Source: Acidobacteriota bacterium
Lineage (GTDB): Bacteria; Acidobacteriota; Terriglobia; Acidiferrales; UBA7541
Length of the DNA: 64,000 nucleotides
Assembly: GCA_003225295.1 (NCBI GenBank)
Contig: QHYZ01000056.1
Span: 1 to 64,000, forward strand
Direction: 5' to 3'
Part shown: piece after piece, positions 15,869 to 24,748 of the stretch
How positions within the stretch are numbered: position 1 is the stretch's first letter
How the letters are laid out: the number at the start of each line of letters is the position of its first letter
Program-made: the position numbers and the translations under genes
The notes under the pieces: generated by a model
Database searches by the model: none
What the model was told of the DNA's origin: nothing
The model's input: the letters and a program-made list of their open reading frames with translations, nothing else

Positions 15869-17524
15869 TCATGGCACTTCACCGCCTGAAGGGATCAGTT
15901 TCAGGACTACGTTTTTTCGTGTACCTTCGTCCAGTTGCACGATCTCCCCGCGAGTGCCGTAAGACTTCATGAAATCAGGCTGACGAACATCTTCCTGCAA
16001 TTCTTCGAAGGCCAGCACCGTGTACTTCCCGGGATTTAGGCCGCGCAAGCTGAAATGTCCGCTCTCATCAGTTGTATCTCGCTGGAAAAGATCCGAGCGC
16101 GTTCTGTGCTCCGCGCTGGGAACATCCACAACGGTCGCATTCGCGATCGGCTGGCCGTTGCCGTCGACAACTCTCCCTGTAATACTCGCTCCGTTTGCGC
16201 TGATTACTACTTCCAGGAACGTCTGGGGAAGAATTGGGAAACCAGAATCGGCCACATCCCGCCCGTCGAGATGGACCGATTTTGTGATGTAATCGGGCAG
16301 ATCATTGGATCTGGCCACAACCAGCAGCTGGTAATTGCCTCCGGGCACGTTCTTCAGTTCAAAAGTTCCGTCACTGTTCACATTGGAACTTGTCGGAAGG
16401 TCCATCGCGCGTTCCTCTACAAGTTCGGCACCTTGCTCCTCGACAGAGACGAGGGTCACGCTCAATTGTGTCCAATCGAATTTCTGGCCCGTATCTAGGC
16501 TGAATTTTCCCCGAACCTGTCCACCGGCCTCTGGCTGAAGTCGCAATCCCTCGACGTGAGCATTACTGACTTCGATCGGCTGACCCAAGCGGAGCATCCG
16601 TATGGCTGGCTGACCGCCTTCAAATGTGACCATGATTAGCCTTGCCACATAGGACCCGGGTAAGACGTTTGCAAATTCGAATCTGCCGCCCTCGCCAAGC
16701 TCTTGCGGAGCCACCTGCAAGCCCCCACGGCCCTTCGCTTGCAACATGATCTGAGCCATGCCGCCCTGGCTCGGGACCCCCGTTACGGACCCGCTGACGC
16801 GGTACGCCCGGCCCGTCAGGAGGCCAAAGTTAATCCGTGTTTCTCCCCCCGCATGAATCTCCACGGCAACAGCTTGGTCCTCATCCAAAACTCCCGGATA
16901 GTGAGTGGTTAGCAATATCGATGGATCCTTCCCGTTCTTGTTCTCTTTCAGACCCGGCGGTGGGGACGTTGGCGGGGGAGAGGCAGTAATCTTATAGCGT
17001 CCCGCTCGCAAATCGGAGATACGAAATTCCCCAAGATCGTTCGTGGCTGCATTGCCGTAGTTGCGGGAATTCCGTTCCGCTCCCATAGAGCCAGCCCTGG
17101 TCGCTGTGACGCTAACACCACCGATCGGGTCTCCGTCCAAGTCTGCGATCTTCCCGGTGATGACGGCGGCAGGTTGCATGTGCAAGATCAAGTCGTTCTT
17201 GCCGGACGCCGGTTCGACCGAAATGGTTATTCGGCGGTTGGACTGCACAAATCCGGGGCGCTCGACGACCACGACGTACTGTCCAGGTTGCACGCCATCA
17301 ATGGTGAATTGGCCTTGCGCATCGCTAATTGCCGAATAGTTTGAGCCGGTGGGCCTTTTTCGTCCATACAACTGCACGTTTGCCTTCCTTATCGGTTGCC
17401 CGTCCGGCTCCTTTAAGACCTTGCCTTGTATGCTGGGCGTAGAGGCTTGTTCGGGCGGGCTCGCTTGAATTGCACCAGCGATTGGAACCAAGATCAGAGA
17501 AAATGCCATGATCAGGAGTTTCAC
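15869..17524 (-). CDS. Secreted protein with several carboxypeptidase-regulatory-like repeats
   Basis: The protein has 551 residues. A signal peptide (GTG start, MKLLIMAFSLILVPIAGAIQA) is followed by at least three beta-sandwich units of the CarboxypepD_reg type: residues about 32-115 (GKVLKEPDGQPIRKANVQLYG, then AQGQFTIDGVQPGQY), about 117-200 (GKIADLDGDPIGGVSVTATR, then LGEFRISDLRAGRYKI), and about 450-530 (GRVVDGNGQPIANATVVDVP, then SGHFSLRGLNPGKYTVLAF). A related unit in the middle ends GTFELKNVPGGNYQLLV. No enzyme or barrel domain is attached. GGAGG sits 7 nt before the start. Such proteins are exported and thought to act as structural or binding modules at the envelope. It is separated from the TPR gene by 70 bp on the same strand. 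Confidence 0.85.
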   Translation of the reverse strand: MKLLIMAFSLILVPIAGAIQASPPEQASTPSIQGKVLKEPDGQPIRKANVQLYGRKRPTGSNYSAISDAQGQFTIDGVQPGQYVVVVERPGFVQSNRRITISVEPASGKNDLILHMQPAAVITGKIADLDGDPIGGVSVTATRAGSMGAERNSRNYGNAATNDLGEFRISDLRAGRYKITASPPPTSPPPGLKENKNGKDPSILLTTHYPGVLDEDQAVAVEIHAGGETRINFGLLTGRAYRVSGSVTGVPSQGGMAQIMLQAKGRGGLQVAPQELGEGGRFEFANVLPGSYVARLIMVTFEGGQPAIRMLRLGQPIEVSNAHVEGLRLQPEAGGQVRGKFSLDTGQKFDWTQLSVTLVSVEEQGAELVEERAMDLPTSSNVNSDGTFELKNVPGGNYQLLVVARSNDLPDYITKSVHLDGRDVADSGFPILPQTFLEVVISANGASITGRVVDGNGQPIANATVVDVPSAEHRTRSDLFQRDTTDESGHFSLRGLNPGKYTVLAFEELQEDVRQPDFMKSYGTRGEIVQLDEGTRKNVVLKLIPSGGEVP

Positions 17525-17594
17525 GAAGGGCCTCCGAGCTGCTACCTAGCCAACCGGAGCGAACGTGGCGTCACAAATCCGAGGGCGAAAGAAT

Positions 17595-18536
17595 CTAGCT
17601 CGGTAGCAAAGTAAGATTCTTCCTGGCCAGCGGTACTGCATATGCGGCGGCGGGATTGTGCGCGATTGCCGTTGAAGCCTTGGAGTAGTACTCGAAGGCT
17701 TTGTCTTTCTCGCCCAGCTTCTGGTAGGTCTGGCCAATCATGCATTGGATGAATGGGTCGTTCTGGTTGGCCTTTAGCAGTTCCTCGAGGGCCGCCTGGT
17801 AATCTCCCGCATAGAATGCGACATAGCCTTGAAGGTAGGGAAGGAACTGCGCCTGCTCCGGATTGGTTCCCTTGCCGAACACGTTCTTCGCCGCAGCGAT
17901 GTGTTTTTGTGCCTCGGCTTGATTCCCTCGCCGGGCAGCGATGCGGGCCTGGGCGTGCTCCCAACGGAACTCCCAAAGGTCTTGGCGAGCCGGTTTGATA
18001 TCTGGTTCCTTCAGTCCGGTGTCGTGCCCGAGCTGATACCAGTGATATGCGGCGTCCAAATCCCCTGATTCAATGCAAACGCGAGCGGCCTCGTCGGCAA
18101 TCTCGCCCTGCTGAAAAAAGTTCTTCTCGCTTCCGTAGATGTCGAAGACCTGTTGTTCGTGCTCGACGGTTTTCTTGCAGTTTCTCTCAAAGGCGTACGA
18201 CATGGCCATCGCCCTTTGCGCCATGGCCTTGTGCTCGGGCGTGTCCGCAACTTCGATTCCTCGGGCAAAATACTTGCGGCCCTCCTGGCCTCGCCCCTGG
18301 AGGTCCAGCACACTCCCCGCCGCGATGTTGGCGGCAACGGAATTCGGCGAGGTCTCTAGAGTCCTGCGATACAGCGCCAGGGCGTCGTCCAACTTTCCTT
18401 CGCGCATCAATTGCTGACCCTGCCGGATGAACTCGGGCTGCTGCTGTTGGCTACCCGGCGTTTGCGCCAGTAGAGGTGCGAGAGAAGCCGAAACGACGAG
18501 AAAGGCTCGGGGAAATATGGCCATGGTCACTTTCAT
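17595..18536 (-). CDS. Exported tetratricopeptide-repeat protein
   Basis: The protein has 313 residues. A signal-like N-terminus (MKVTMAIFPRAFLVVSASLAPLLAQ) is followed by TPR-type helical pairs: AFIRQGQQLMREGKLDDALALYRRTLETSPN-like near 40-70, then further repeats to the end (LPYLQGYVAFYAGDYQAALEELLKAN, CMIGQTYQKLGEKDKAFEYYSKAS). The ATG at 18536 gives a proper signal peptide; an upstream in-frame start at 18629 would add 31 residues of unlikely sequence. TPR proteins are scaffolds for protein interaction, so a partner cannot be deduced. The downstream carboxypeptidase-regulatory-repeat gene lies 70 bp away on the same strand and may be co-transcribed. Confidence 0.82.
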   Translation of the reverse strand: MKVTMAIFPRAFLVVSASLAPLLAQTPGSQQQQPEFIRQGQQLMREGKLDDALALYRRTLETSPNSVAANIAAGSVLDLQGRGQEGRKYFARGIEVADTPEHKAMAQRAMAMSYAFERNCKKTVEHEQQVFDIYGSEKNFFQQGEIADEAARVCIESGDLDAAYHWYQLGHDTGLKEPDIKPARQDLWEFRWEHAQARIAARRGNQAEAQKHIAAAKNVFGKGTNPEQAQFLPYLQGYVAFYAGDYQAALEELLKANQNDPFIQCMIGQTYQKLGEKDKAFEYYSKASTAIAHNPAAAYAVPLARKNLTLLPS

Positions 18537-18708
18537 GAGCGCGATTATCCCACAAAGCCGTTGGCGTGACGTTAACATCGTCGTTCCGCTAACAACAGCA
18601 GGCAGACTATCGACGGCCGAGACATCCACAACTTGCTTTCGGAATCGTATGGCACCGAGGCCATGAATGAATCGATTTAGACCCGGGCAACATCCTGCGA
18701 AGTTGCAG

Positions 18709-18782
18709 TGGGCTCCCCGGGACTCGAACCCGGAACCAATCGATTATGAGCCGATTGCTCTAACCAGTTGAGCTAGGAGCCC
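18709..18782 (-). tRNA. tRNA with CAT anticodon (Met elongator or lysidine-modified Ile)
   Basis: The 74-nt cloverleaf on the minus strand has acceptor GGGCTCC paired with GGAGCCC and discriminator A. The D-arm is AGCTCAACTGGTTAGAGC. The anticodon arm ATCGG-CTCATAA-TCGAT has CAT in the loop, and the T-arm is CCGGGTTCGAGTCCCGG. CCA is not encoded. G1-C72 pairing excludes a typical initiator tRNA. Whether it reads AUG, or AUA after lysidine modification by TilS, cannot be settled here: it resembles both classes. Confidence 0.93.
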
Positions 18783-19170
18783 GACGCGTTGATATTGTAC
18801 TTCGACTTCCAAGCCCTCTCCAGCTTCTTCCTTCCGGCCTGCTGCACACCGGATTCGTTCAACCTCGTCCCGACCCCCCACGGAACGCCTGCCAGCCAAA
18901 CCCCAAGCGCCGCTGATGTATTGAGGGATATCCCGTCGATGGGGTGTCAAGGTCCGCACCGGTTGAGAATTTTTTGGCTTGGACATTTGTCTTACGAATT
19001 TGCCGTTAAATTCTTCTCAATCCATTCTGAATTGACCTGATCGACAGCGCCGGCCGCATGTTTTCTTGCTCACTCATGTTCGGAGGGGACGTCTATCGCT
19101 ACTGGGGTGTAAGGCCGGCGCGGGTCCGGCGAGATCATCTTAGAGTTTCTTTTGGAGAGGAGATAGGACG
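18783..19170. other. Upstream region of the DUF2911 gene; no gene seen
   Basis: These 388 bp lie between the tRNA and the next plus-strand gene. A 7-bp inverted pair TTGAGAA (18963-18969) and TTCTCAA (19014-19020) flanks an AT-richer stretch that stands out from the GC-rich background and may hold the promoter. No confident -35/-10 pair was found. A strong ribosome site (GGAGAGGAG) precedes the ATG at 19171. Confidence 0.4.
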
Positions 19171-20256
19171 ATGCGCAAGGTGTGGAAGTTTGCTTTGGGC
19201 CTGGTCGTGGGACTCGGCGTTTTGGCAGGGAATGCCGGCGCGCAATTCAAGAACGGAAGCCAGCCGACGGAGTTGAACATTCCTCGTGTCAGCCAGCGCG
19301 GCACGGTGTCCCAACGGATCGGACTGACAGATATCACGATCACGTATCACCGGCCGGCAGTCGGCGGGCGGGAGATCTGGGGCAAGACCGTGCCTTACGG
19401 GAAAGTATGGCGAGCGGGCGCGAACGAGAATACCACCATCACTGTTTCGAGCGATGTTTCCGTGGAAGGGAAACCCCTGGCAGCCGGCACCTATGGCCTG
19501 CACACCATCCCGGACAAAGATCAGTGGACGGTGATTTTCTCGAAAAACTCGACTTCCTGGGGCAGTTTCAGCTACGACGAAAAAGAGGATGCCCTGCGCG
19601 TGAACGTGAAACCGCACGCCGCAGAATCCTTTGAGGTGCTGACCTATGTCTTCGATGACATCAAGCCAGATTCGGCAACGGCAGTTCTTAGATGGGAGAA
19701 GCTTGCCGTGCCCTTCCATGTCTCCGTGGACGTGAAGGCCGTTGTTTTGCAAAGCATCAGGAACGAGCTTCGGAGTGTTGGCGGATTCAGCTGGGGCGGA
19801 TACGACGAGGCGGCGCAATGGTGCCTAGACAACAACTACAACCTCGAAGAAGCGCTCAAGTGGGAAGACACCTCGATCCAAAATGAAGCGCGATTTGAAA
19901 ACTATGAAACAAAATCGCGAATCCTCGATGCCATGGGACGAAAAGAAGATTCAGCCAAAGTGCTTTCGGCGGCGCTCGATAAAGCTAACGCCATCCAGCT
20001 TTATTCTTATGCCCGCGGCCTCCAGCGCCAGGGCAATGCCAAACGCGCCTTTGAACTGTATCCCCAGGTTCCCCAGAAGGACCGAAACCACTGGATCAGC
20101 CACCTGGCGCTCGCACGCATCTCTTCGAATACCGGAGACTTCACCGCCGCAGCCAAGGAAATGACAGAAGCAATCAATGGGGCCCCTGAGACGACCAAGC
20201 CCTTTCTTCAGCCGCTTCTCAAGCGCTTGGAAGCCAAGGACGACATTAACAAATAG
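19171..20256 (+). CDS. DUF2911-domain secreted protein with C-terminal TPR-like helices
   Basis: The protein has 361 residues with a signal peptide at 1-24 (MRKVWKFALGLVVGLGVLAGNAGA). The DUF2911 beta domain follows at about 38-185: VSQRIGLTDITITYHRPAVGGREIWG, then YGKVWRAGANENTTI and TYGLHTIPDKDQWTVIFSKN in outline. Residues about 215-355 are helical with TPR-like pairing (YSYARGLQRQGNAKRAFELYPQVP). The family is exported and common in Bacteroidota and Acidobacteriota; its function is unknown. The gene stands alone with a strong ribosome site. It converges with the gabT-like gene downstream. Confidence 0.88.
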   Translation: MRKVWKFALGLVVGLGVLAGNAGAQFKNGSQPTELNIPRVSQRGTVSQRIGLTDITITYHRPAVGGREIWGKTVPYGKVWRAGANENTTITVSSDVSVEGKPLAAGTYGLHTIPDKDQWTVIFSKNSTSWGSFSYDEKEDALRVNVKPHAAESFEVLTYVFDDIKPDSATAVLRWEKLAVPFHVSVDVKAVVLQSIRNELRSVGGFSWGGYDEAAQWCLDNNYNLEEALKWEDTSIQNEARFENYETKSRILDAMGRKEDSAKVLSAALDKANAIQLYSYARGLQRQGNAKRAFELYPQVPQKDRNHWISHLALARISSNTGDFTAAAKEMTEAINGAPETTKPFLQPLLKRLEAKDDINK

Positions 20257-20287
20257 TCCGCGTGCCGCCCCTGGGGCGTTGCGAGAT

Positions 20288-20301
20288 GGGGGTACACCCC
20301 C
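20288..20301. terminator. Possible terminator hairpin between convergent genes
   Basis: GGGGG-TACA-CCCCC forms a 5-bp stem, followed within 5 nt on the plus strand by ATTTTG. It lies 32 bp past the end of the DUF2911 gene and before the converging aminotransferase. The stem is short, so the call is weak. Confidence 0.25.
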
Positions 20302-20404
20302 GCGGATTTTGTCGCGGTGTCTTGCATATCAACCTCCTGGAAATTGCGCATCGATAGATGTGGCTCACACGAGCCGGGGCATCTTTCGGGACGCGAGCCG
20401 GGGG

Positions 20405-21754
20405 CTAGGCCAGCGACAGCGCGGCCTGCTTGCGGTCCGCGACGGCGGCCAGCGCGGCCTCGATCACACTGCATCCTTCGTCGAGCTGCTCGTCGGTGAC
20501 TACCAGCGGAACGAGGATGCGAATCACATTGTTGAAGGTGCCGGCGGTGATGGTGATGAGGCCGTGCTGGTAGCAATACTTTGCGACTTCCGTGGTCTCG
20601 GAGTCCGCCGGCTCGCGCGTCCGCGCGTTGCGCACCAATTCAATGGCGCACATGCCGCCCAGGCCACGAATCTCGCCCACTAGCGGCCATTTTTTCTGCC
20701 AGGCTTGGGCGCGCTGTTCGAAATGCTTGCCGATGGAGGTGGATCGCGCCAGCAGGCCGTCTTTCTCAATCGTCTCGATGGCCGCGAGCGCAGCGGCGCA
20801 CGAAGCGGGGTGACCGCAGTAGGTGCCACCGAGAGATCCAACGCCGGGTGCGTCCATGATCTCGGCGCGACCGGTCACCGCGGCGATGGGCATGCCACCG
20901 CCCAGCGACTTGGCCATGGTGATCAAATCAGGCTCAATGCCGAAATGTTCCGAGGCGAACCACTTGCCGGTGCGGGCAAAACCGCATTGCACTTCGTCGG
21001 CGATGAAGAGAATGCCGTGTTGGCGGCAGATATTTTGCAGCAACTGGAAGTAGTCGCGCGGCGGAATGACGAAGCCGCCTTCGCCGAGAACGGGTTCGGC
21101 GATAACCGCGGCGACGGATTCCGGAGCGACGGAACGTTTGAAAGCGTCTTCCAGGTAATGGGCGAAGGTTTCCGCGGTGGCCCCTATTTGGCCCCGGTAG
21201 GGATAGGCAAAAGGAATACGGTAAATGTCGCTGGCAAAAGGTTCGAAGCCGGCTTTGTAGGGATGCGTTTTGCTGGTGAGCGACATAGCCAGAAGCGTGC
21301 GGCCGTGGAAGGCATCTTCGAAACAGATCACCGCCGGGCGCTTGGTATGGGCACGCGCGATCTTGATGGAATTTTCGATAGCCTCGGCGCCAGAGTTGAC
21401 CAGGATGGTTTTTTTCGGGAAATTGCCGGGAGCCAGCGCATTAAGTTTTTCCGCGACGGCCACGTAGCTCTCGTAAGGAGTCACGGCGAAGCATAGATGC
21501 AAGTGCTTCTCGAGCTGCTCGCGGATCGCGGAGATCACCCGCGGAGAGCGATGGCCGATGTTCAGGCAGCCGATGCCGCCGGCGAAATCCAGATAGCGAT
21601 TGCCGTCGACATCATCGATGGCGGCCCCCGCGGCACTTGCGGCGAAGACCGGGGTGGCATTTGAAGGGCCGCGTGGAATCGCGGCCGCGCGGCGCGCCAT
21701 CAAAGCGCGTGACTTTGGTCCCGGAATTTCCGTGCGAATCTGAATGGTAGCCAT
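20405..21754 (-). CDS. gabT: Class III PLP aminotransferase, 4-aminobutyrate aminotransferase-like
   Basis: The protein has 449 residues, normal for the family. Key sites are SGAEAIENSIKIAR (phosphate binding), FHGRT, IADEVQCGFARTGKWF (the PLP ring Asp-Glu-Val), and the Schiff-base lysine in ITMAKSLGGGMP. The C-terminus has the small-domain strand (FNNVIRILVPLVVTDEQL). The expected reaction is transfer of the amino group of GABA or a similar omega-amine to 2-oxoglutarate, giving succinate semialdehyde, in the cytoplasm. It is the last gene of the minus-strand amine operon, 24 bp after the aldehyde dehydrogenase. That neighbour could supply GABA from 4-aminobutyraldehyde. AAGGA precedes the ATG at 21754. 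Putrescine or another diamine as substrate is an alternative. Confidence 0.85.
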   Translation of the reverse strand: MATIQIRTEIPGPKSRALMARRAAAIPRGPSNATPVFAASAAGAAIDDVDGNRYLDFAGGIGCLNIGHRSPRVISAIREQLEKHLHLCFAVTPYESYVAVAEKLNALAPGNFPKKTILVNSGAEAIENSIKIARAHTKRPAVICFEDAFHGRTLLAMSLTSKTHPYKAGFEPFASDIYRIPFAYPYRGQIGATAETFAHYLEDAFKRSVAPESVAAVIAEPVLGEGGFVIPPRDYFQLLQNICRQHGILFIADEVQCGFARTGKWFASEHFGIEPDLITMAKSLGGGMPIAAVTGRAEIMDAPGVGSLGGTYCGHPASCAAALAAIETIEKDGLLARSTSIGKHFEQRAQAWQKKWPLVGEIRGLGGMCAIELVRNARTREPADSETTEVAKYCYQHGLITITAGTFNNVIRILVPLVVTDEQLDEGCSVIEAALAAVADRKQAALSLA

Positions 21755-21778
21755 TTTTTGTTTTCCTTGCTTTGAAAT

Positions 21779-23260
21779 TTAATACCAGCCGATGGGCGTC
21801 TCGTCGAGATTGACGAACACCTGTTTGGTTTCGAGATATTCTTCAAGTCCCCAGGGACCCAACTCCCGACCGAAGCCAGACTGCTTGTAGCCGCCCCACG
21901 GTGCCTCCACGTAGGTCGGCTGCATGTGGTTGACCCACACGATGCCGGCGCGGAGCGACTTCACCACGCGGAACGCTTTGAAAATGTCGCGCGTCCAGAC
22001 GGCCGCGGCGAGGCCATAGGGCGTGTCGTTGGCGATGCGAATGGCCTCCGGCTCGTCTTCGAAGGGAATCACGGAAGCGACGGGACCGAAGATTTCTTCG
22101 CGAGCGATGCGCGCGTTGTTATCCACGTCATAAAAGATGGTCGGCTCGATATAGTAGCCCTTGCCGAATTGTTTCGGCCGCCCGCCGCCGATGGCCACTT
22201 TTGCTTCCTTCTTGCCGACTTCGAGGTAGGCGCTAACGCGCTCGTATTGCTCCTTGCTCACCAGCGGCCCCATTTTCGTTTCGCGTTCCAGCGGTGCGCC
22301 CAGCTTGACGCGCTTGGCCTTCTCGGTCATGGCTTCGAGGAATTTGGAGTAGATTTTCTTTTCGACCAGGATGCGGCTGCCTGCGGAGCAGACTTCGCCT
22401 TGATTGATGAACACCCCGAAAAGCGCCCCGTCAACGGCAGCTTCCCAATCGGCGCCAGCGAAGAAAATATTGGGAGACTTGCCGCCGAGCTCCAATGTGA
22501 CGCGCTTGAGGGTGTCCGCCGCACTCTTTACAATTACCTTGCCAACCGCAGCGCTGCCCGTGAAGGCGATCTTGTCCACCGCGGGATGGGCCACAAGTGC
22601 GGCTCCCGTTGTTTCGCCAAGCCCATTGACAATATTAATGACCCCGGGCGGCAGCCCCAGCTCTTCAAACCAGTTGGCGACTTCCATCATGGTGAGCGGC
22701 GTCTGTTCGGCAGGTTTAAGCACGCACGTACAACCCGCGGCGATTGCGGGAGCGAGCTTCCAGGAGGCCATCACCAGCGGGTAGTTCCAGGGAATAATCT
22801 GTCCGGCGACGCCGACCGGTTCACGAAGTGTCAAACTCAGCGCGTTGGCGGGCACGGGATTAACGTGCCCGAGAACTTTGTTCGCCAGCCCGGCGTAATA
22901 TTCGAAGCAGGTGGCGGCGTCCGCGATGTCGTACTCCGCTTCCACAATGGGCTTGCCGGAATTGCGGCATTCCAGCTCGGCGAGCTGCTGAGCATTGGCT
23001 CGAATCTTCTCCGCCAAGCGGTGCAGCAGGCGACCCCGCTCGGCAGCGCTGCTCTCTTGCCAGGGGCCGGAATCAAACGCGGCTCGCGCGGCCTTCACGG
23101 CGTCGCCGACATCGGCTACCGTGGCCGCGGCCACGTGCGCAATTACCTCTTCGGTCGAAGGATCGTAGACGGGAAACATCTCCCCGGAAGAACTCTTGAC
23201 CCACTGTCCATTGATGTAGTTTTGATAGGCTCGCACGACGGTTTTCACACTGCTCGGCAT
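21779..23260 (-). CDS. NAD(P)-dependent aldehyde dehydrogenase, aminobutyraldehyde/betaine-aldehyde type
   Basis: The protein has 493 residues of the ALDH superfamily. It shows the cofactor segment IIPWNYPLVMASWKLAPAIAAG, FTGSAAVGK, the general base Glu in TLELGGKSPNIFFAGAD, the nucleophile Cys in NQGEVCSAGSR, and EEIFGPVASVIPF near the end. The start at 23260 is backed by GGGAGG 6 nt upstream; an earlier ATG at 23284 would overlap the previous gene. In this operon of aminotransferases and amine transport, the best inference is oxidation of 4-aminobutyraldehyde (from putrescine) to GABA, as by PuuC/PatD. Sequence alone does not exclude betaine aldehyde, succinate semialdehyde or another aldehyde. 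Confidence 0.87.
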   Translation of the reverse strand: MPSSVKTVVRAYQNYINGQWVKSSSGEMFPVYDPSTEEVIAHVAAATVADVGDAVKAARAAFDSGPWQESSAAERGRLLHRLAEKIRANAQQLAELECRNSGKPIVEAEYDIADAATCFEYYAGLANKVLGHVNPVPANALSLTLREPVGVAGQIIPWNYPLVMASWKLAPAIAAGCTCVLKPAEQTPLTMMEVANWFEELGLPPGVINIVNGLGETTGAALVAHPAVDKIAFTGSAAVGKVIVKSAADTLKRVTLELGGKSPNIFFAGADWEAAVDGALFGVFINQGEVCSAGSRILVEKKIYSKFLEAMTEKAKRVKLGAPLERETKMGPLVSKEQYERVSAYLEVGKKEAKVAIGGGRPKQFGKGYYIEPTIFYDVDNNARIAREEIFGPVASVIPFEDEPEAIRIANDTPYGLAAAVWTRDIFKAFRVVKSLRAGIVWVNHMQPTYVEAPWGGYKQSGFGRELGPWGLEEYLETKQVFVNLDETPIGWY

Positions 23261-23280
23261 AGCTGCCTCCCAAATTCCAT

Positions 23281-24717
23281 TCAAAGCGCGGGCGCTGCCG
23301 CCAGTTTCCGCGCGGCCTTGCGCCTGCCGTAGATAAAAAAGAAAAACGCCGCCAGACCGACCAGCGACAAAGTCCCGGCAACCATCTTGATTTCAAATAA
23401 CCTTATGGACTCGATTTGATGCGAGGGAATGAACGCCACGCCGATTCCCAAGATGGTGGTGATGAGTCCGCAGCTGCCCGCCAGGACCAGCGTGGTCTTG
23501 CTGTAATACCCCTCGCCAGGGGGCGATTGTTTAGCGAGTTTCAGCAACGCCCCATGCATATAGAGAAAAGGCACGAGCTGCAATACCACGGCCAAGTCCA
23601 GCATGGTAACAAAGGCTTCCTTCACTCCGGCGCCGACAAAACTCATGGCCAGGAAGATCGCGGAAAAGCTGGCATGCACAATCAGCGCGACGTACGGCGT
23701 GGCAAACCTCTTGTGCAACTTGCCCAAACCCTCCGGCAAGTACAGATCGAGACCGGCAACAAAAGGAATCCGCGCCGAGCCAGAAAGCCAAGCCGAGGCG
23801 ATTCCGGCAATGGAAATGCTGAGTACCAAGGCGAAGGGGGAGACGATCCAGGGCACCTGGACTTGCTCGGCCATGTGACTGACCGCTTGGACGACGCCCT
23901 GCAGGACCCCGATATCCTGTTTGCTCACGGCCAGAAGCAAGGTCAGAGTTGCCCCGATATACAAAATACCCGACAGCAGACCTCCCCAGCCAACGGCTCC
24001 CGGAAGCGTGCGCCCCGGATCCTGAATCTCGTCACCCATGATGGAAGCCAGTTCCAGTCCCACCAGGCCGAAGCAAATGATCCCGAACGATCCGATCAAA
24101 CGAAGGTCGCCGGTAATACGAAAGTCGGCGGCGGTCATGGTGGTGCCAAAACGAAAGAGCACGACAAGTCCGAGGCCGATGAGCATGATTGCGGTGACCG
24201 AGGTGCCCATCCCCCCCAGATTATTGATCCACTTACCCACGCCCAAACCGCGCACATTCAGGGCCACCAGGAGGACCAGAAGCACGGTCGATGCGCCCAG
24301 CGCAAACAAGTGATTGTCAGCCAAGGTACGGGCGCGCGGACCCGCGACATAAACGGAGATGCCCACGAAATAGAGGAGCACCGTGGGCACGTAGAATATG
24401 TTGTTCGTCCAGTAGCACCAGCCCGAGAGGAAACCGTGGAAGTCGCCGAATACCTTCTTCGCCCAGAGGTACACGCCGCCCTCACCGGGATAGCGGTGCG
24501 CCAGTTCGATGACCGCGATGCCCTGCGGCCAGAAAAACAGCAGCAACGCCAAAGACCACAGCCACACCGTTACTCCGCCGTTGGCGGCGATGGTCGGAAC
24601 CACATTGAGGTTAACGATGGCCACAACAAATAACAAAACGAGGTCCCCCGCACCCAGAACGCGGCGCAAGTGGGGTGCTCCCGGTGCCGCGGGCGTTCGG
24701 CTGACCTCGTTCGCCAA
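23281..24717 (-). CDS. APC-superfamily amino acid/polyamine permease
   Basis: The protein has about 478 residues and around 12 hydrophobic helices. The first half carries the APC hallmarks (WPQGIAVIELAHRYPGEGGVYLWAKKVFG, near helix 2-3) and SFGIICFGLVGLELASIMGDEIQDPGRTLPGA, the conserved stretch after helix 6. The start is uncertain. TTG at 24717 has GGGGGAG 8 nt upstream and is preferred; TTG 24771 or GTG 24765 would extend the protein and overlap the end of the aminotransferase gene. As in PuuP-type systems, it probably imports an amino acid or amine across the cytoplasmic membrane for the aminotransferases and aldehyde dehydrogenase encoded on either side. Substrate is inferred from context only. 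Confidence 0.86.
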   Translation of the reverse strand: MANEVSRTPAAPGAPHLRRVLGAGDLVLLFVVAIVNLNVVPTIAANGGVTVWLWSLALLLFFWPQGIAVIELAHRYPGEGGVYLWAKKVFGDFHGFLSGWCYWTNNIFYVPTVLLYFVGISVYVAGPRARTLADNHLFALGASTVLLVLLVALNVRGLGVGKWINNLGGMGTSVTAIMLIGLGLVVLFRFGTTMTAADFRITGDLRLIGSFGIICFGLVGLELASIMGDEIQDPGRTLPGAVGWGGLLSGILYIGATLTLLLAVSKQDIGVLQGVVQAVSHMAEQVQVPWIVSPFALVLSISIAGIASAWLSGSARIPFVAGLDLYLPEGLGKLHKRFATPYVALIVHASFSAIFLAMSFVGAGVKEAFVTMLDLAVVLQLVPFLYMHGALLKLAKQSPPGEGYYSKTTLVLAGSCGLITTILGIGVAFIPSHQIESIRLFEIKMVAGTLSLVGLAAFFFFIYGRRKAARKLAAAPAL

Positions 24718-24748
24718 TGGCTTTCTCCCCCGACTGCCATACCAAAGC

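Noticed and set aside
20288-20301. Whether the GGGGG/CCCCC hairpin is a proper rho-independent terminator
   Set aside because: The stem is only 5 bp and the following T-run is four bases, so it is kept only as a low-confidence feature and not used for interpretation.
21926-23332. 468-codon plus-strand frame opposite the aldehyde dehydrogenase
   Set aside because: The minus strand holds an unmistakable ALDH with catalytic Cys and Glu. The plus frame shows no domain.
23416-24633. 405-codon plus-strand frame opposite the APC permease
   Set aside because: Its translation is charged and repetitive, the usual mirror of hydrophobic helices on the other strand.
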